Counted from the stretch's first letter, positions 25,693 through 36,299 are shown. The stretch is 64,000 nucleotides of DNA from Bdellovibrionales bacterium (GCA_019637855.1 JAHBUX010000010.1:39459-103458), one strand, 5' to 3'. Numbers and translations: made by a program. Notes: generated by a model from the letters alone, not told the origin.

Positions 25693-26280
25693 TTAATCTT
25701 TGCTCCATTGAAGGTCCGTGACGCCGGCGCTGGCGTTGAATTTCCGCGCCAAGACGAAGAACCAATCACTTAAGCGGTTGATGTACACAATATGTTGCGG
25801 GTCCAGAGACTCCGCATCCACGGATAAGATTGCGCGTTCGCCCCGCCGGCAGATGGTGCGCGCCATGTGAGCGAAGCATGCCAAGCGCGAGCCGCCCGGC
25901 AGAATAAAATTTTTGAGTGCAGGCAGTTCGCTGTCCCACATATCCATGTCTGTTTCCAAAGCCGCCAGGTCGACTGGTTTTATCTGCGGCAATTGCTGGC
26001 GTATTTCTGCCGATTCGCAGGCTAGATGACTTCCAATATCAAAGAGGCAGTTCTGAATGCGCTGCAGTCGAGCCTCAACATGAGTGCGCAGGATGTCGGT
26101 GTTGAGAGCGGCTTCCGCCAAATGGCTGCGAATGACGCCAATCATACTGTTGAGTTCGTCCAAGGTTCCGTAGGCTTCCAGGCGCATGTGGGTTTTCGGC
26201 ACGCGTGTGCCGCCCACCAATGAAGTCTGTCCTTTGTCGCCGCCCTTTGTGTAGATCTTAGATTTCTTCGCGCTTGTCAT
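25693..26280 (-). CDS. Cob(I)alamin adenosyltransferase, PduO type
   Basis: 195 aa enzyme transferring the adenosyl group of ATP to cob(I)alamin to form coenzyme B12. The N-terminal KIYTKGGDKGQTSLVGGTRV is the ATP-binding signature of the PduO family. Further landmarks are EAYGTLDELNSMIG, LFDIGSHLA, FILPGGS and the C-terminal ARTICRRGER and YINRLSDWFFVLAR. I start at ATG 26280; the 34-residue upstream extension would run into the divergent gene. No B12 biosynthesis genes are nearby, so corrinoid salvage is likely. Confidence 0.93.
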   Translation of the reverse strand: MTSAKKSKIYTKGGDKGQTSLVGGTRVPKTHMRLEAYGTLDELNSMIGVIRSHLAEAALNTDILRTHVEARLQRIQNCLFDIGSHLACESAEIRQQLPQIKPVDLAALETDMDMWDSELPALKNFILPGGSRLACFAHMARTICRRGERAILSVDAESLDPQHIVYINRLSDWFFVLARKFNASAGVTDLQWSKD

Positions 26281-26289
26281 CGGGCCAAG

Positions 26290-26305
26290 GATATCACATG
26301 ATATC
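26290..26305. promoter_or_regulatory. Tandem GATATC dyad in a divergent promoter region
   Basis: GATATC-ACAT-GATATC lies in the 33-bp gap between the divergent starts at 26280 and 26314. With so short a gap, both promoters must overlap it or the genes. A shared operator is a guess. Confidence 0.3.
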
Positions 26306-26313
26306 GCACAATA

Positions 26314-27111
26314 ATGAAGCCGTTTTTCATCTCGATTCCTCACTCCGGCGAGCGCGTGCCTAGTGAAGCGCATTGGCTGCAAGGTCTGCCCGAACCTATT
26401 TTAATGTGCGATATCGATCGCTATGTGGACCGTCTTTACGGGCCCGTAGTGGATCAATTGCGTCTGGCCTGCGTGAAAACGCAGTGGCACCGTTATGTGG
26501 TCGACCTCAATCGCTTGCCCGAAGACGTCGACGCCGAATCGGTGCAGGGGAGTGAGAACCCTGCGGGTAAATTCACCACCGGACTGCATTGGGTAAAGAC
26601 CACGCGCGGAACACGACTGATGCCGAAGCCGATTTCCCAAGCGTTGCATCAGCAATTGGTCGAACGCTATTTCAACCCGTTTCATGATGACGTGCGCGAC
26701 ACCTACGGATTTTTTAACGAGCGTGGCGCCAAGAAAGTGTATCACCTTGATGCCCACTCAATGCCCTCCAAGGGCACCAGTGCTCATCGCGATCCGGGTG
26801 AAACGCGCGCCGATATTGTCGTTTCCGATCAAGAGGGCAAATCCTGTGAGACGGCTTTTAAAGATTTGGTGATTGAGGCCTATAGCAAGACCGGATTGAA
26901 GGTGGCCTACAATTGGCCTTACCTTGGGGGGCGCGTCACGCAAACCTATGGCCAGCCACAGAATGGTCAGCACGCCATCCAGGTGGAGATCAATCGCGCC
27001 TTGTATATGGATGAAGAGAGTAAACAGCTGTTGCCGGAAAAGGCGCAGGCGCTCAGTGCTAAACTGGCTGAAGCCGTGCGCATGATTTACGAACGCACGC
27101 CGGACTTGTAA
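26314..27111 (+). CDS. N-formylglutamate amidohydrolase family protein
   Basis: 265 aa. N-terminal FISIPHSGERVP, CDIDRYVDRLY, YVVDLNR and HLDAHSMPSKGT match the HutG-type (FGase) amidohydrolase family, a zinc-dependent carboxypeptidase-like fold; the His/Asp in HLDAHS and the NR-containing VEINRALYM are conserved. In histidine catabolism the enzyme makes glutamate and formate from N-formylglutamate. No other hut gene is nearby, so the actual substrate is uncertain. There is no obvious SD; the message may be nearly leaderless. It precedes the Ccs genes by 12 bp. Confidence 0.85.
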   Translation: MKPFFISIPHSGERVPSEAHWLQGLPEPILMCDIDRYVDRLYGPVVDQLRLACVKTQWHRYVVDLNRLPEDVDAESVQGSENPAGKFTTGLHWVKTTRGTRLMPKPISQALHQQLVERYFNPFHDDVRDTYGFFNERGAKKVYHLDAHSMPSKGTSAHRDPGETRADIVVSDQEGKSCETAFKDLVIEAYSKTGLKVAYNWPYLGGRVTQTYGQPQNGQHAIQVEINRALYMDEESKQLLPEKAQALSAKLAEAVRMIYERTPDL

Positions 27112-27123
27112 GAGGGGGCTTGA

Positions 27124-28503
27124 GTGTCCTTGGCCGAAAAGATCATCAAATTTTTTGCCTCGATTAAGCTGGCCGCTTTCACGATTCTGGCCATTGGCGT
27201 GGTGTCCGCCGTCGGTACGATCACCGAGGCCAAATACAATGACGCCGATATGGCCAATAAACTCGTGTATCACTCACCGTGGATGTACGCCGTTTTAGGT
27301 CTGTTGATCATTCAACTGGTGGCGGTGATGATTGATCGTTGGCCATGGAAGCAGCACCATGCGGGCTTCGTATTGGCCCATATCGGTATTATCATTTTAT
27401 TGATCGGCTCTTGGGTCACCCAGCGCTATGGAATCGATGGCAGCATAGCTTTCGGAATCGGTGAAGCGCGCAATATGGTGTTGGTTAAAGATCGCGACTT
27501 GATTGTGTTTGCCTCCCTCGACGGCACGGAGATGCGGGCGATCTATGATGCACCCGCAGATTTTGTGCGGCAGCCCCCGACAGCGGAAAAACCTCTGATT
27601 GTCCCGTTAGGGGGGGATGAGTTGCGCATTGTGGACCATCATCAATTCGCTTTTCGTGACGCTCAGATCAACGCTTCCGAAGATCCAAATGACGCCCCGG
27701 CCATCCGCTTTCAGCTTGAGAATCCAAACGTCAACATGACCGAATGGTTGCGTCTTGATCGCAGTCGCAAACGTTCTGAATTGGATCTGGGACCTGCCAA
27801 AGTGGTTTTGAGTCCGGAAGTGCTACCACCCAGCGGACAAAACGAAGTCGTTTTGGTGGTGAAACCGGGACAAAGCACGCTCGACTATCTTATCTACAAC
27901 AAAGATAAATCGCTGCGCAAAAAAGGCCAGGTCGCACAGGCCGAAACTATCGACACTGGTTGGATGGGATTGAAGTTCCGTCTGCTACGTTACCTTCCGC
28001 ATGCCGAAGAGAAGGTGAGCTATCAGCCCATGTCTTACTTTACGCCGGTCACGACTTCGGCGGCGAAATTCGTGTTTAACGGCCGCGAGCATTGGGTGGC
28101 TCTCAATCAGCCCTTGAAGCTTTACATGAAAGATCGCGCCTATGTGGTGATATATGGCAATCGTCAGCTCCCCTTAGGTTTTGCGCTGAACTTGAAAGAG
28201 TTCCGCATGGACAAGTATCAAGGCACCAATCGTGCGGCCACCTATGAGAGCGACGTGACCACTCCCGACGGGCAGGCGGTCACCATCTCCATGAATGAAC
28301 CTCTCAAGTACGCGGGCTTCACTTTTTATCAGAGTTCATTTGAGCAAGACGACAGCGGTAGGCCCACGGTCTCTGTCCTTTCGGTAAACAAGGATCCTGG
28401 TCGTTGGATCAAGTACTTGGGCTCGTTTCTGATTGTCCTTGGTTCCGTTGTTTTATTCTGGTTCAAGCGCGTGAAATGGTTAAAAAAAGGAAGTGCCGTA
28501 TGA
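27124..28503 (+). CDS. resB: Cytochrome c biogenesis protein ResB/CcsB
   Basis: 459 aa membrane partner of CcsA in system II haem delivery and thiol handling for c-type cytochromes. Membrane helices lie near 12-32 (LAAFTILAIGVVSAVG), 55-75, 85-105 and the C-terminus (435-452, FLIVLGSVVLFWF), with a large periplasmic domain between. The family ends NEPLKYAGFTFYQSSFEQD...RWIKYLGSF are clear. It starts with GTG after AGAGGGGG. Its stop overlaps the ccsA ATG (ATGA). The adjacent multihaem genes are likely clients. Confidence 0.92.
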   Translation: MSLAEKIIKFFASIKLAAFTILAIGVVSAVGTITEAKYNDADMANKLVYHSPWMYAVLGLLIIQLVAVMIDRWPWKQHHAGFVLAHIGIIILLIGSWVTQRYGIDGSIAFGIGEARNMVLVKDRDLIVFASLDGTEMRAIYDAPADFVRQPPTAEKPLIVPLGGDELRIVDHHQFAFRDAQINASEDPNDAPAIRFQLENPNVNMTEWLRLDRSRKRSELDLGPAKVVLSPEVLPPSGQNEVVLVVKPGQSTLDYLIYNKDKSLRKKGQVAQAETIDTGWMGLKFRLLRYLPHAEEKVSYQPMSYFTPVTTSAAKFVFNGREHWVALNQPLKLYMKDRAYVVIYGNRQLPLGFALNLKEFRMDKYQGTNRAATYESDVTTPDGQAVTISMNEPLKYAGFTFYQSSFEQDDSGRPTVSVLSVNKDPGRWIKYLGSFLIVLGSVVLFWFKRVKWLKKGSAV

Positions 28504-30128
28504 AGCTGCTCGGCGTTTTGCTCTTGGCTCTGTTCAGTTCGGTGTCCCTGGCGGACATCGGGCGCCCACTGGAAAATTTGGCGATTCAAGATGCGGGGCG
28601 GGTAAAGCCGCTCGGCACGTTCGCGCAAGAGTCGTTGCAACTGATCTACGGTAAGAAAACTTTTGAGGGCAAGTCGGCCACCGAGGTCGTCTTTACCTGG
28701 TTGCTGATCCCTGATCATTGGATCAAGCAGCCGGTGGTGGAGATTCGCCATCATGGTTTGAAAGAGGCTCTGAACATCACGTCTCCCGGCAAATATTTTA
28801 GTCCTGAGGAGCTCTTCGGCAATCCACGCCTCGGATTGATTCTGCAGGAGTTGCAGAATCAAAGGACGCGTCAGGAAAAACTCAATCCCTACTACCAGGC
28901 GGTGGCGCGTTTAGAGAATCAGTTGGCTTTGTTCCGCGCCATTTTTACCGGAGTGGCGTTGCGTTTGGTGCCTGATCCCGCCACCGACACTTGGAAAGCG
29001 GTTCCGGATTTAGACGGACCTATGCGTGAGGCGTTTCAGCGCATCAGCAAAGGATTTGTCGACTCTATCAGTAATTCTCCCGTGGGATCGAAGCCTAAGC
29101 CCTCTGCCGAGTTACAAGCGGCGGTGGATGATTTTATAGCGCAAGCTCGAAGCCTTGCGCCTGAGAAGTATGGTGACAACACCAAGCTCAAGATGGAATT
29201 GCACCTGAACCACTTCCATCCCTTTAAATGGGCCTGGGTATGTTATCTGATCGCCTTTCTGTGCATGGTCGCCGCCATGGGTTGGGGCTCGCGCGCAGCG
29301 GATCGGGGCGGGTGGATCTTTTTGCTAGTAGGCTTTGCCTTGCACACCTACGGGATGGCCTTGCGTTCCTATATATCTGGGCGCCCTCCAGTCTCTAATA
29401 TGTATGAGACGGTGATTTGGGTGCCGTGGGGAGTTTTGCTCTTCGCTATGATTCTAGAGCGCGTGCAGAAAAATAAAATGCTCACCAGTTGTGCAGCTGT
29501 GGTTGCAATCTTCTGTTTGATCCTTACGGATTTAGCGCCGACCGTACTCGACAAAAGCCTACATCCTCTTGAGCCGGTTTTGCGTTCGACGTTTTGGCTG
29601 TCCACTCACGTACTGATAATCACAATCAGCTATGCAGCCTTTTTCTTGGCGTTCGCGCTAGGGGATTTGGTGCTGTTTTACTATCTGAAGGATGAGCAAA
29701 AGTATGCTCGGCAGATTCAATCCGCGACCCAATCGATCTATCGCTCAATCCAGATAGGCGTGGTTCTCCTGGCTTTCGGAATTATTCTCGGAGGCATTTG
29801 GGCGGACTACTCTTGGGGTCGTTTTTGGGGTTGGGATCCGAAAGAAACTTGGGCCTTGATCGCCTTGTTGGGTTATCTGGCGTTGTTGCATTGCAAGCTT
29901 GTCGGTCTAGTTCGCGGTTTTGGAATGGCGGCCGGAAGTATCGTGGCCTTTGCGTTGGTCATCATGGCTTGGTATGGCGTGAACATGGTGCTGGGAGCGG
30001 GACTCCACACTTACGGCTTTGGCGCGGGTGGCGTGGAATATGTCACTGCCTTTGTGGTCGCACATCTTTTGTACGTAACCTATGTATCAGCAGTGCGTTA
30101 CCCACGTTCAAAAATTCAATCGAAATGA
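28500..30128 (+). CDS. ccsA: Cytochrome c biogenesis protein CcsA (ResC)
   Basis: 542 aa. The start at 28500 yields a signal peptide (MKLLGVLLLALFSSVSLA); a longer frame from 28404 inside resB is rejected. A periplasmic domain of about 220 aa precedes eight or so membrane helices. The haem-handling WWD motif is visible as WADYSWGRFWGWDPKETWAL, with conserved flanking His residues (STHV, LHTYG). The extracytoplasmic N-terminal domain makes it longer than ordinary CcsA. Together with ResB it ligates haem to CxxCH motifs in apocytochromes, such as the ActA and ActE encoded next. Confidence 0.94.
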   Translation: MKLLGVLLLALFSSVSLADIGRPLENLAIQDAGRVKPLGTFAQESLQLIYGKKTFEGKSATEVVFTWLLIPDHWIKQPVVEIRHHGLKEALNITSPGKYFSPEELFGNPRLGLILQELQNQRTRQEKLNPYYQAVARLENQLALFRAIFTGVALRLVPDPATDTWKAVPDLDGPMREAFQRISKGFVDSISNSPVGSKPKPSAELQAAVDDFIAQARSLAPEKYGDNTKLKMELHLNHFHPFKWAWVCYLIAFLCMVAAMGWGSRAADRGGWIFLLVGFALHTYGMALRSYISGRPPVSNMYETVIWVPWGVLLFAMILERVQKNKMLTSCAAVVAIFCLILTDLAPTVLDKSLHPLEPVLRSTFWLSTHVLIITISYAAFFLAFALGDLVLFYYLKDEQKYARQIQSATQSIYRSIQIGVVLLAFGIILGGIWADYSWGRFWGWDPKETWALIALLGYLALLHCKLVGLVRGFGMAAGSIVAFALVIMAWYGVNMVLGAGLHTYGFGAGGVEYVTAFVVAHLLYVTYVSAVRYPRSKIQSK

Positions 30129-30176
30129 TGACAGAGCTGAGTGGTTGCGCTTATTTAATAAAAACTAACTGAGAAA

Positions 30177-30199
30177 TCATCGGTGTGCTTGACCGATGA
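30177..30199. promoter_or_regulatory. Perfect 8-bp hairpin between ccsA and actA
   Basis: TCATCGGT (30177-30184) and ACCGATGA (30192-30199) with a 7-nt loop, 48 bp after the ccsA stop. No U-tract follows, so it is either a weak terminator or part of the actA control region. Confidence 0.4.
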
Positions 30200-30216
30200 A
30201 GAACGCAACTTTGTAG

Positions 30217-30236
30217 GGTCATTTTAACGAATGACC
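30217..30236. promoter_or_regulatory. Second dyad in the act operon leader
   Basis: GGTCATT (30217-30223) and AATGACC (30230-30236), 7 bp perfect with a 6-nt spacer, lie 20 bp upstream of the actA start. The centre spacing suits a dimeric regulator, but no known consensus is matched. Confidence 0.4.
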
Positions 30237-30256
30237 TCGCAGTATAAGGTCTGGCT

Positions 30257-30796
30257 ATGTCGAAAAACGTCATTGGCGCCGTGGTGGTCTGTGTCCTCTT
30301 AGGTAGCCTCAGTCTTGTGGTGTGGGCCCTGAATAACAACAAAGTGGTGATTGGCTACAATAAAGGCTACGTGCCTGATCAGCCGGTGAACTTTCCCCAC
30401 GACACACATGCCGGAAAATACAAAATCGATTGCAAGTACTGTCACACCGGCACGGAAGTTTCCCGTCACGCCAGTGTGCCGTCGGGCAATGTGTGCATGA
30501 ACTGTCACGGACCTGCGCTGGTGCAAAACGATTCGCCGGAAATTCAAAAGGTGCGCGACGCTTTCAACAATGGTCGCGCGATCGCTTGGCAAAAAGTGAA
30601 CTTGCTTCCCGACTACGTGAAGTTCAATCACGCTCCTCACATCAAAGCCGGCAAAGACTGTACGGTTTGTCACGGGCCAGTGGCGGAGATGAAAAAAGTG
30701 GTTCAACATGAAAGCCTCTCGATGGGCTTTTGTGTGAACTGTCACCGCCAGCCTGAGAACAACGCTCCCACCAACTGCAGCACCTGCCACTACTAG
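30257..30796 (+). CDS. actA: Alternative complex III pentahaem cytochrome c subunit ActA
   Basis: 179 aa with one N-terminal membrane anchor (VIGAVVVCVLLGSLSLVVWAL) and five CxxCH haem motifs (CKYCH, CMNCH, CTVCH, CVNCH, CSTCH), plus several axial His candidates. Five haems in a protein of this size, followed by actBCDEF, identify it as ActA, the periplasmic electron carrier of the quinol-oxidising alternative complex III. AAGG lies seven bases before the ATG. It needs the Ccs haem-ligation system encoded immediately upstream. Confidence 0.93.
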   Translation: MSKNVIGAVVVCVLLGSLSLVVWALNNNKVVIGYNKGYVPDQPVNFPHDTHAGKYKIDCKYCHTGTEVSRHASVPSGNVCMNCHGPALVQNDSPEIQKVRDAFNNGRAIAWQKVNLLPDYVKFNHAPHIKAGKDCTVCHGPVAEMKKVVQHESLSMGFCVNCHRQPENNAPTNCSTCHY

Positions 30797-30808
30797 GACG
30801 AGGCCACG

Positions 30809-33800
30809 ATGGAAACGCAAAACACTCAGACTCCTAAATACTGGATGAGCCTGGAGCAATGGCGGCAAGACCCCGAGTTCCAAAAGCTCGCCGAAAAAGA
30901 ATTCCAATCGAGCCCGCTGCAGTCGGATGACGGTAAAGATGGTTGGGCGCGCCGCGAGTTTCTGAAGCTGATGGGCGCCTCCCTCGCCTTGACCTCGTTC
31001 GGTTGCGTGCGCCGCACAGCTCAGAAAATCATTCCTTATGTCAACAAGCCCGCCGATGTGATTCACGGTTTGTCGAATTATTATGCCTCCTCATTCGCTG
31101 ACGGCTTTGAAGGTTTAGGTCTTCTGGTCACCACGCGCGATGGTCGCCCGATCAAAATCGAAGGCAATCCGGATCACCCGGCCAACCGCGGCGGGATGTC
31201 GACTCGCGGACATGCCATGATCTTGAAGCTCTACGATCCGGATCGCTACACCGGTCCTAAACGCAATTTGCAAAATGACACGCGCTCTAATCGCGAGATC
31301 GTGGGCGTGAAGTGGGAAGATCTGGATAAAGCCGTGATCGAGCAGTTGAAAAAAGGCTCGATCGCGATCTTGGGCAACTCGTGTCTGTCGCCTTCCACGC
31401 AAGCACTGACGGATGATTTTTCTGCGGCTTACGGCGCCAAGTCCTATCGTTACGACGATGTTTCGTACGAGCCTTTGCAGGAGGCGACTCAGAAGTCATA
31501 CGGTCAGGCGGGTTTGCCGCGCTACGATTTTGAAAAAGCCAAATATGTTGTGGCCATCAACAATGATTTCATGGGCACTTGGTTGAACCCGACCTTGTAC
31601 TCGCGTCAGTTTGCCCTTCGCCGGCGCAAGACCGCCGACATGAACAAGCTTGTGGTGTTTGAGTCGCTGATGTCGCTAACCGGTAGCAATGCGGACGAGC
31701 GTTATCGTATTCGCCCCTCGCAGACTCTTGATCTGGTGATGGCGATCTTGAATGAACTTTTGATCAATAAAAAGGTCTCGCGCTTTGCCGGAGATGCAGC
31801 GGTGTTGCGTGCGGTTTCGGCTTTTGCGAAAGCCGATGTCGGCGTGAACGTGGCGGATGTGGCCGCAGAGCTGTGGAAGAATCGCGGTCAGTCGCTGGTC
31901 GTAGCTGGCGGCGTACATAGCGGCATCGAAAACGCGGCTCACATTCACGTTGCGGTGAACTTGCTCAACGCCGTTTTGGAAAATGACGGCAAGACGGTTG
32001 AGCCTGTGGGTGCGGCGGTCGTGAAGCCGGCGTCGGCGAATATCAGTGACCTGATCGCCTCCATGAATAAAAAAGAAGTGAAGACTTTGATCATTCACGG
32101 TTGCAACCCCATGTACTCGCTGCCCGCGGCGGCGAAGTTCCGTGAGGCTTTCAACAATGTGGAGATGATCATCTACACGGGCGACCGCAATGACGAAACG
32201 GCCCGTTATGCCGACTATGTTGCTAGCGATCACCATTCGCTGGAAAACTGGGGCGATATGCTGTCCTTGGACGGGACCTACAGCATTCAGCAGCCCACCA
32301 TTCAACCCCTGTACAACACCCGCGCCATGCAGGACAGCTTGCTCGTTTGGGCTAAGGCTAGTTCTAAAGCTTCGGCTCGCGTGAAAGGCGCTGAGGATTG
32401 GTACGCGTATCTGCGCAACAATTGGAAAGATTTGGGTCGCGGCAAAGCCAGCACTGACGATGGTTGGACGGAGCTCTTACGCAGCGGTGTTTTGAGTGGT
32501 GTGACCGCTGGTGGCGGTTCGCGCACATTCTTGACTGCCGCATTGAACGAGATCAAGCCGGCGTCCCGCAAAAGCGGTTTTGAATTGGCGATGTATGAAA
32601 CTGTAGCTTTGGGCGGTGGTGATTTAGCCAACGTTCCTTGGCTGCAAGAGTTGCCAGATCCAATCACTAAAATTACTTGGGACAACTACGCCACCATTTC
32701 ACCGAAAGACGCCGCCTCTTTGAAACTGAAAGAGGGTTATCACGTCACTCTGACGGTGGGTGATCAAAAGATCACTATTCCTGCTCATATTCAGCCTGGC
32801 CAAGCCGATGGCGTTGTGGGATTGGCGGTAGGTTATGGTCGGGTCGGTGCCGGTAAGGTGGCCGATGGCGTAGGTCAAAATGCATTCGCTCTGGCGCAAT
32901 GGTCGAATGGCTCGCGCGTGACTTCGGGTATTGAGACCGCAGTTGCAGTGAGCGGCGGTCGCACCGAGCTGGCCTGCACGCAAGGCCATCATTCGATGGA
33001 AGGTCGTCAGATCGTAGTCGAAGAGACCCTCAAGGACTTTATTAAAAATCCTGGTGGCACGGTTCATCGCCACAAGATGTTCTCGATGTGGAGCGGACAT
33101 AAGTACAAAGGCAACAAGTGGGGGATGGTCATTGACCTCAACACTTGTAACGGTTGTTCGGCCTGTGTGATTGCCTGCCAAAGTGAGAACAACATCCCTA
33201 CCGTCGGTAAAAAATATGTGATCGAAGGCCGCGAAATGCAGTGGCTACGCATCGATCGTTACTATGTCGGCGATCCGGAAAACCCCGATGTGGTTCATCA
33301 GCCGCTCCCGTGCATGCATTGTGACAATGCCCCGTGTGAAACCGTTTGCCCGGTTATAGCCACCTCGCATAGCGATGAGGGCACCAACGATATGACTTAC
33401 AATCGTTGCGTGGGAACGCGGTACTGCTCGAACAACTGTCCGTACAAAGTTCGTCGCTTCAATTGGTTCCAATACTCCGAAGGCATCCCGACGCCACACA
33501 AGATGGCGATGAATCCGGATGTGACTGTTCGTTTCCGCGGGGTGATGGAGAAGTGCACGTTCTGTATCCATCGCATTCGCAACTCTAAGTCGGAAGCTAA
33601 GGTCCAAAACCGCACGCTGAGACCGAATGAAGTCCAAACCGCTTGCCAACAGTCTTGCGTGACCGGTGCGATCACTTTCGGCGACTTGAACAACACAGAA
33701 TGGGCTGTGACCAAAGAGTTTACTTCACCGTCGAGCTACGCTTTGCTGGAAGAGCTCAATACTCAACCGGCGGTGCGCTACCAGGTGAAAGTCCGCAACA

Positions 33801-33853
33801 CGGAAGAACTTAAAGGCGCTCCTAAACATCACGGAGAAGGGCATCACGCATGA
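30809..33853 (+). CDS. actB: Alternative complex III molybdopterin-like/iron-sulfur subunit ActB
   Basis: 1014 aa fusion. A twin-arginine-type start (W-A-R-R-E-F-L-K, R48-R49) directs export. Residues about 80-740 are the molybdopterin-oxidoreductase-like domain, which in ACIII carries no molybdenum cofactor. Residues 760-1000 form a four-cluster ferredoxin domain with C780[34 protein letters not shown] and CTFCIHRI...CQQSC. In ACIII this subunit relays electrons in the periplasm next to ActA and ActC. It starts 12 bp after actA, and its stop overlaps actC (ATGA). Confidence 0.94.
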   Translation: METQNTQTPKYWMSLEQWRQDPEFQKLAEKEFQSSPLQSDDGKDGWARREFLKLMGASLALTSFGCVRRTAQKIIPYVNKPADVIHGLSNYYASSFADGFEGLGLLVTTRDGRPIKIEGNPDHPANRGGMSTRGHAMILKLYDPDRYTGPKRNLQNDTRSNREIVGVKWEDLDKAVIEQLKKGSIAILGNSCLSPSTQALTDDFSAAYGAKSYRYDDVSYEPLQEATQKSYGQAGLPRYDFEKAKYVVAINNDFMGTWLNPTLYSRQFALRRRKTADMNKLVVFESLMSLTGSNADERYRIRPSQTLDLVMAILNELLINKKVSRFAGDAAVLRAVSAFAKADVGVNVADVAAELWKNRGQSLVVAGGVHSGIENAAHIHVAVNLLNAVLENDGKTVEPVGAAVVKPASANISDLIASMNKKEVKTLIIHGCNPMYSLPAAAKFREAFNNVEMIIYTGDRNDETARYADYVASDHHSLENWGDMLSLDGTYSIQQPTIQPLYNTRAMQDSLLVWAKASSKASARVKGAEDWYAYLRNNWKDLGRGKASTDDGWTELLRSGVLSGVTAGGGSRTFLTAALNEIKPASRKSGFELAMYETVALGGGDLANVPWLQELPDPITKITWDNYATISPKDAASLKLKEGYHVTLTVGDQKITIPAHIQPGQADGVVGLAVGYGRVGAGKVADGVGQNAFALAQWSNGSRVTSGIETAVAVSGGRTELACTQGHHSMEGRQIVVEETLKDFIKNPGGTVHRHKMFSMWSGHKYKGNKWGMVIDLNTCNGCSACVIACQSENNIPTVGKKYVIEGREMQWLRIDRYYVGDPENPDVVHQPLPCMHCDNAPCETVCPVIATSHSDEGTNDMTYNRCVGTRYCSNNCPYKVRRFNWFQYSEGIPTPHKMAMNPDVTVRFRGVMEKCTFCIHRIRNSKSEAKVQNRTLRPNEVQTACQQSCVTGAITFGDLNNTEWAVTKEFTSPSSYALLEELNTQPAVRYQVKVRNTEELKGAPKHHGEGHHA

Positions 33854-35214
33854 TCCGGCGGGCACCACTCATCTTAGGTAGTAAGACCTACGAGACCATC
33901 ACGAAAGACATCGTGAGCCTCGTGGAATCCTTCCCTGGCCCCTCTTATTATATGGGGATCGCAGGGGCTCAATTCCTGCTTCTGATCTTCTTGTTCGCGC
34001 AAGGCATGATCGTGTGGTTCGGGATGGGAATGATGGGCGTTAACCACCCGGTGGGGTGGGGAACGGACATCATCACTTTCGTGTTTTGGATTGGTATCGG
34101 TCACGCCGGCACCCTGATCTCTGCGGTTCTTTTCTTGTTCCGGCAAAAATGGCGGACCTCGATCGCGCGAACGGCGGAAGCCATGACGGTGTTTGCGGTG
34201 ATGACTGCGGGCTTGTTCCCGATTTTGCACACTGGTCGTCCGTGGTTGGCCTACTGGCTTTTGCCCTATCCGAACCAACGTGGACCGCTATGGGTGAACT
34301 TCCGTTCGCCACTGGTGTGGGACGTTTTCGCTGTGTCGACTTATGCCACAGTCTCTATGGTGTTTTGGTACATCGGTATGGTACCGGATTTGGCTACCAT
34401 CCGTGACCGCGCTAAGAACAAGTGGCGCAAACGGATTTACGGCGCTTTGTCTTTAGGCTGGCGCGGTACCGCTCGCAACTGGAACCACTATGAGATGGTG
34501 TACATGTTGCTCGCCGGTCTTTCGACTCCGCTAGTTCTTTCTGTGCACTCGATCGTATCCTTCGACTTCGCTGTGGCTACCTTGCCCGGCTGGCACACCA
34601 CGATCTTCCCACCTTACTTTGTTGCCGGCGCGATCTTTTCCGGTTTTGCGATGGTGGTGACCTTGATGGCGATCGTGCGCGAACTCGTGCCGGTCTTTAA
34701 GGACTACATCACCATCGATCACATGGAGAACATGAACAAGATCATTATGGCGACCGGTCTTATGGTCGGTTACGCCTACGGATCTGAGTTCTTTATCGCT
34801 TGGTACTCGGGCGTTGAGTACGAAACCTTCATCTTTATGAACCGTGCCTTCGGACCTTACGGTTGGTCGTACTGGATCATGGTTACCTGTAACGTGATCA
34901 TCCCGCAGATCTTCTGGTTCAAGGCTGCACGTCGGAATATCCCGATCATGTTCGTGGTCTCGATCTTCGTGAACATCGGTATGTGGTTCGAGCGTTTTGT
35001 GATCACCATCACTTCGCTCCACCGCGACTTCCTGCCATCAAGCTGGGGTATGTGGATACCAACCCTCTACGACTTTGGGGCACTCTTCGGAAGTTTCGGT
35101 CTATTCTTCACCTTGTTCCTACTTTACATCCGCTTGTTGCCGGCGATCTCGATTGCTGAAGTGAAGCCTGTGCTTGGAGTGGGTCGCGAAGGAGACGGTC
35201 ATGGACATCATTGA
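33850..35214 (+). CDS. actC: Alternative complex III NrfD-like membrane subunit ActC
   Basis: 454 aa polytopic protein of the NrfD/PsrC family with about ten hydrophobic helices, starting near residue 35 ([16 protein letters not shown]) and ending near 435. Conserved features include [18 protein letters not shown] and the proline-rich [20 protein letters not shown], which form the quinol-binding side in ACIII. The C-terminus is Gly/His-rich ([10 protein letters not shown]). It overlaps actD by 14 bp. ActC and its paralogue ActF form the two membrane bundles of the complex. Confidence 0.93.
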   Translation: MIRRAPLILGSKTYETITKDIVSLVESFPGPSYYMGIAGAQFLLLIFLFAQGMIVWFGMGMMGVNHPVGWGTDIITFVFWIGIGHAGTLISAVLFLFRQKWRTSIARTAEAMTVFAVMTAGLFPILHTGRPWLAYWLLPYPNQRGPLWVNFRSPLVWDVFAVSTYATVSMVFWYIGMVPDLATIRDRAKNKWRKRIYGALSLGWRGTARNWNHYEMVYMLLAGLSTPLVLSVHSIVSFDFAVATLPGWHTTIFPPYFVAGAIFSGFAMVVTLMAIVRELVPVFKDYITIDHMENMNKIIMATGLMVGYAYGSEFFIAWYSGVEYETFIFMNRAFGPYGWSYWIMVTCNVIIPQIFWFKAARRNIPIMFVVSIFVNIGMWFERFVITITSLHRDFLPSSWGMWIPTLYDFGALFGSFGLFFTLFLLYIRLLPAISIAEVKPVLGVGREGDGHGHH

Positions 35215-35755
35215 TAAGGTAATCTCCAAGCTGCGCCCGAAGGCGCGCCAAGGCATGGCTGGAATCTGGTTGGATGAGCACAAGTTTGTTGAGGCCGCCG
35301 GCAAAGTTCGGCAATCGGGCTACACCAAGTTCGATGCGATTTCGCCATTCCCTTTGCACGGCATCGACGATGCGATGGGTATCCCGTTTTCTTATATCCC
35401 GTGGGTGACATTGACCTTCGGTTTGACTGGTTTCTCATTCGGCACCTGGTTCACTTGGTGGGCCTCCTCACAGGATTGGGCTATCAATATTGGTGGTAAG
35501 CCGATGTGGTCGCTACCGGCCTTTATCCCGATCATGTTTGAGTGCACGATCTTGCTTGCGGCTTTGAGCTCCGTGGGTGCGCTGCTGTGGATCTGCAATC
35601 TGCCGATGATCGATCCGCCGGTGATTGATCCGGATCTGACTAGCCATAAATTTGGTCTGTTCGTCCCTGAAGATGACACTGGCTACGATGCCGCGAAGCT
35701 GGAGCAGCTGTTCCGGCAACTTGGCGCCGTCGAAGTGAAGAAGGCGGAGTTCTAA
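35201..35755 (+). CDS. actD: Alternative complex III subunit ActD
   Basis: 184 aa with two membrane helices (about residues 67-90, [21 protein letters not shown], and about 107-135, [19 protein letters not shown]). The cytoplasmic N-terminus contains [34 protein letters not shown], characteristic of ActD (DUF3341). I choose the ATG at 35201 with GGAG six bases upstream; the longer frame from 35174 lies within actC. The C-terminal [22 protein letters not shown] fits the family. The stop overlaps actE by one base. Confidence 0.92.
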   Translation: MDIIDKVISKLRPKARQGMAGIWLDEHKFVEAAGKVRQSGYTKFDAISPFPLHGIDDAMGIPFSYIPWVTLTFGLTGFSFGTWFTWWASSQDWAINIGGKPMWSLPAFIPIMFECTILLAALSSVGALLWICNLPMIDPPVIDPDLTSHKFGLFVPEDDTGYDAAKLEQLFRQLGAVEVKKAEF

Positions 35756-36291
35756 TGAAACGGCTGATTTTCAGTGCCAGCGTTCTTGCCGTATTGACGG
35801 CCTGTAACGGCGGCTCCAATAAAACCAATATCGAGTTGGTGCAGAACATGATGGACCAGCCGATGGTGAAATCGCAGGGCTGGATTCCGGAAGAAGGCGA
35901 TAAGACGCAAATGCGCGTTCCGCCTAAGCACACGGTTTCGCGTCATCAGTATGTTTACAAGTATGCTGACGACATCGCTGGTGCGGATCGCCAACCGAAT
36001 CCGTTGGCAGGTCAGATGGGTGCACCCGTTCTCGAAGCAGGTCGCAAGGCCTATGATATCTACTGCGCCGTTTGCCACGGTCATACCGGTGCAGGCGATG
36101 GCTCTGTGGCAGAGAAAATGGCGGTGAAGCCGCGCAACCTGATCAATGCGGATGCTAAGTCTTATACGGACGGTCGTATCTTTCATGCCATCACCTCCGG
36201 TCGCGGGGTGATGGGGTCTTATGCTTCGCAGATTCCCGATGTGGAAACGCGCTGGAAGATCGTCAACTACATCCGTACGTTGCAAAAATAG
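35755..36291 (+). CDS. actE: Alternative complex III monohaem cytochrome c lipoprotein ActE
   Basis: 178 aa. The N-terminus [17 protein letters not shown] is a lipoprotein signal, so the protein is membrane-tethered in the periplasm. A single haem motif CAVCH (in YDIYCAVCHGHTGAGDG) and a distal Met (GRGVMGSY) give a class I cytochrome c fold. It would pass electrons from ActA to a terminal oxidase or soluble carrier. No oxidase genes appear in the window, although caa3-type oxidase genes often follow act genes in other genomes. Confidence 0.93.
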   Translation: MKRLIFSASVLAVLTACNGGSNKTNIELVQNMMDQPMVKSQGWIPEEGDKTQMRVPPKHTVSRHQYVYKYADDIAGADRQPNPLAGQMGAPVLEAGRKAYDIYCAVCHGHTGAGDGSVAEKMAVKPRNLINADAKSYTDGRIFHAITSGRGVMGSYASQIPDVETRWKIVNYIRTLQK

Positions 36292-36299
36292 AGGAATTT

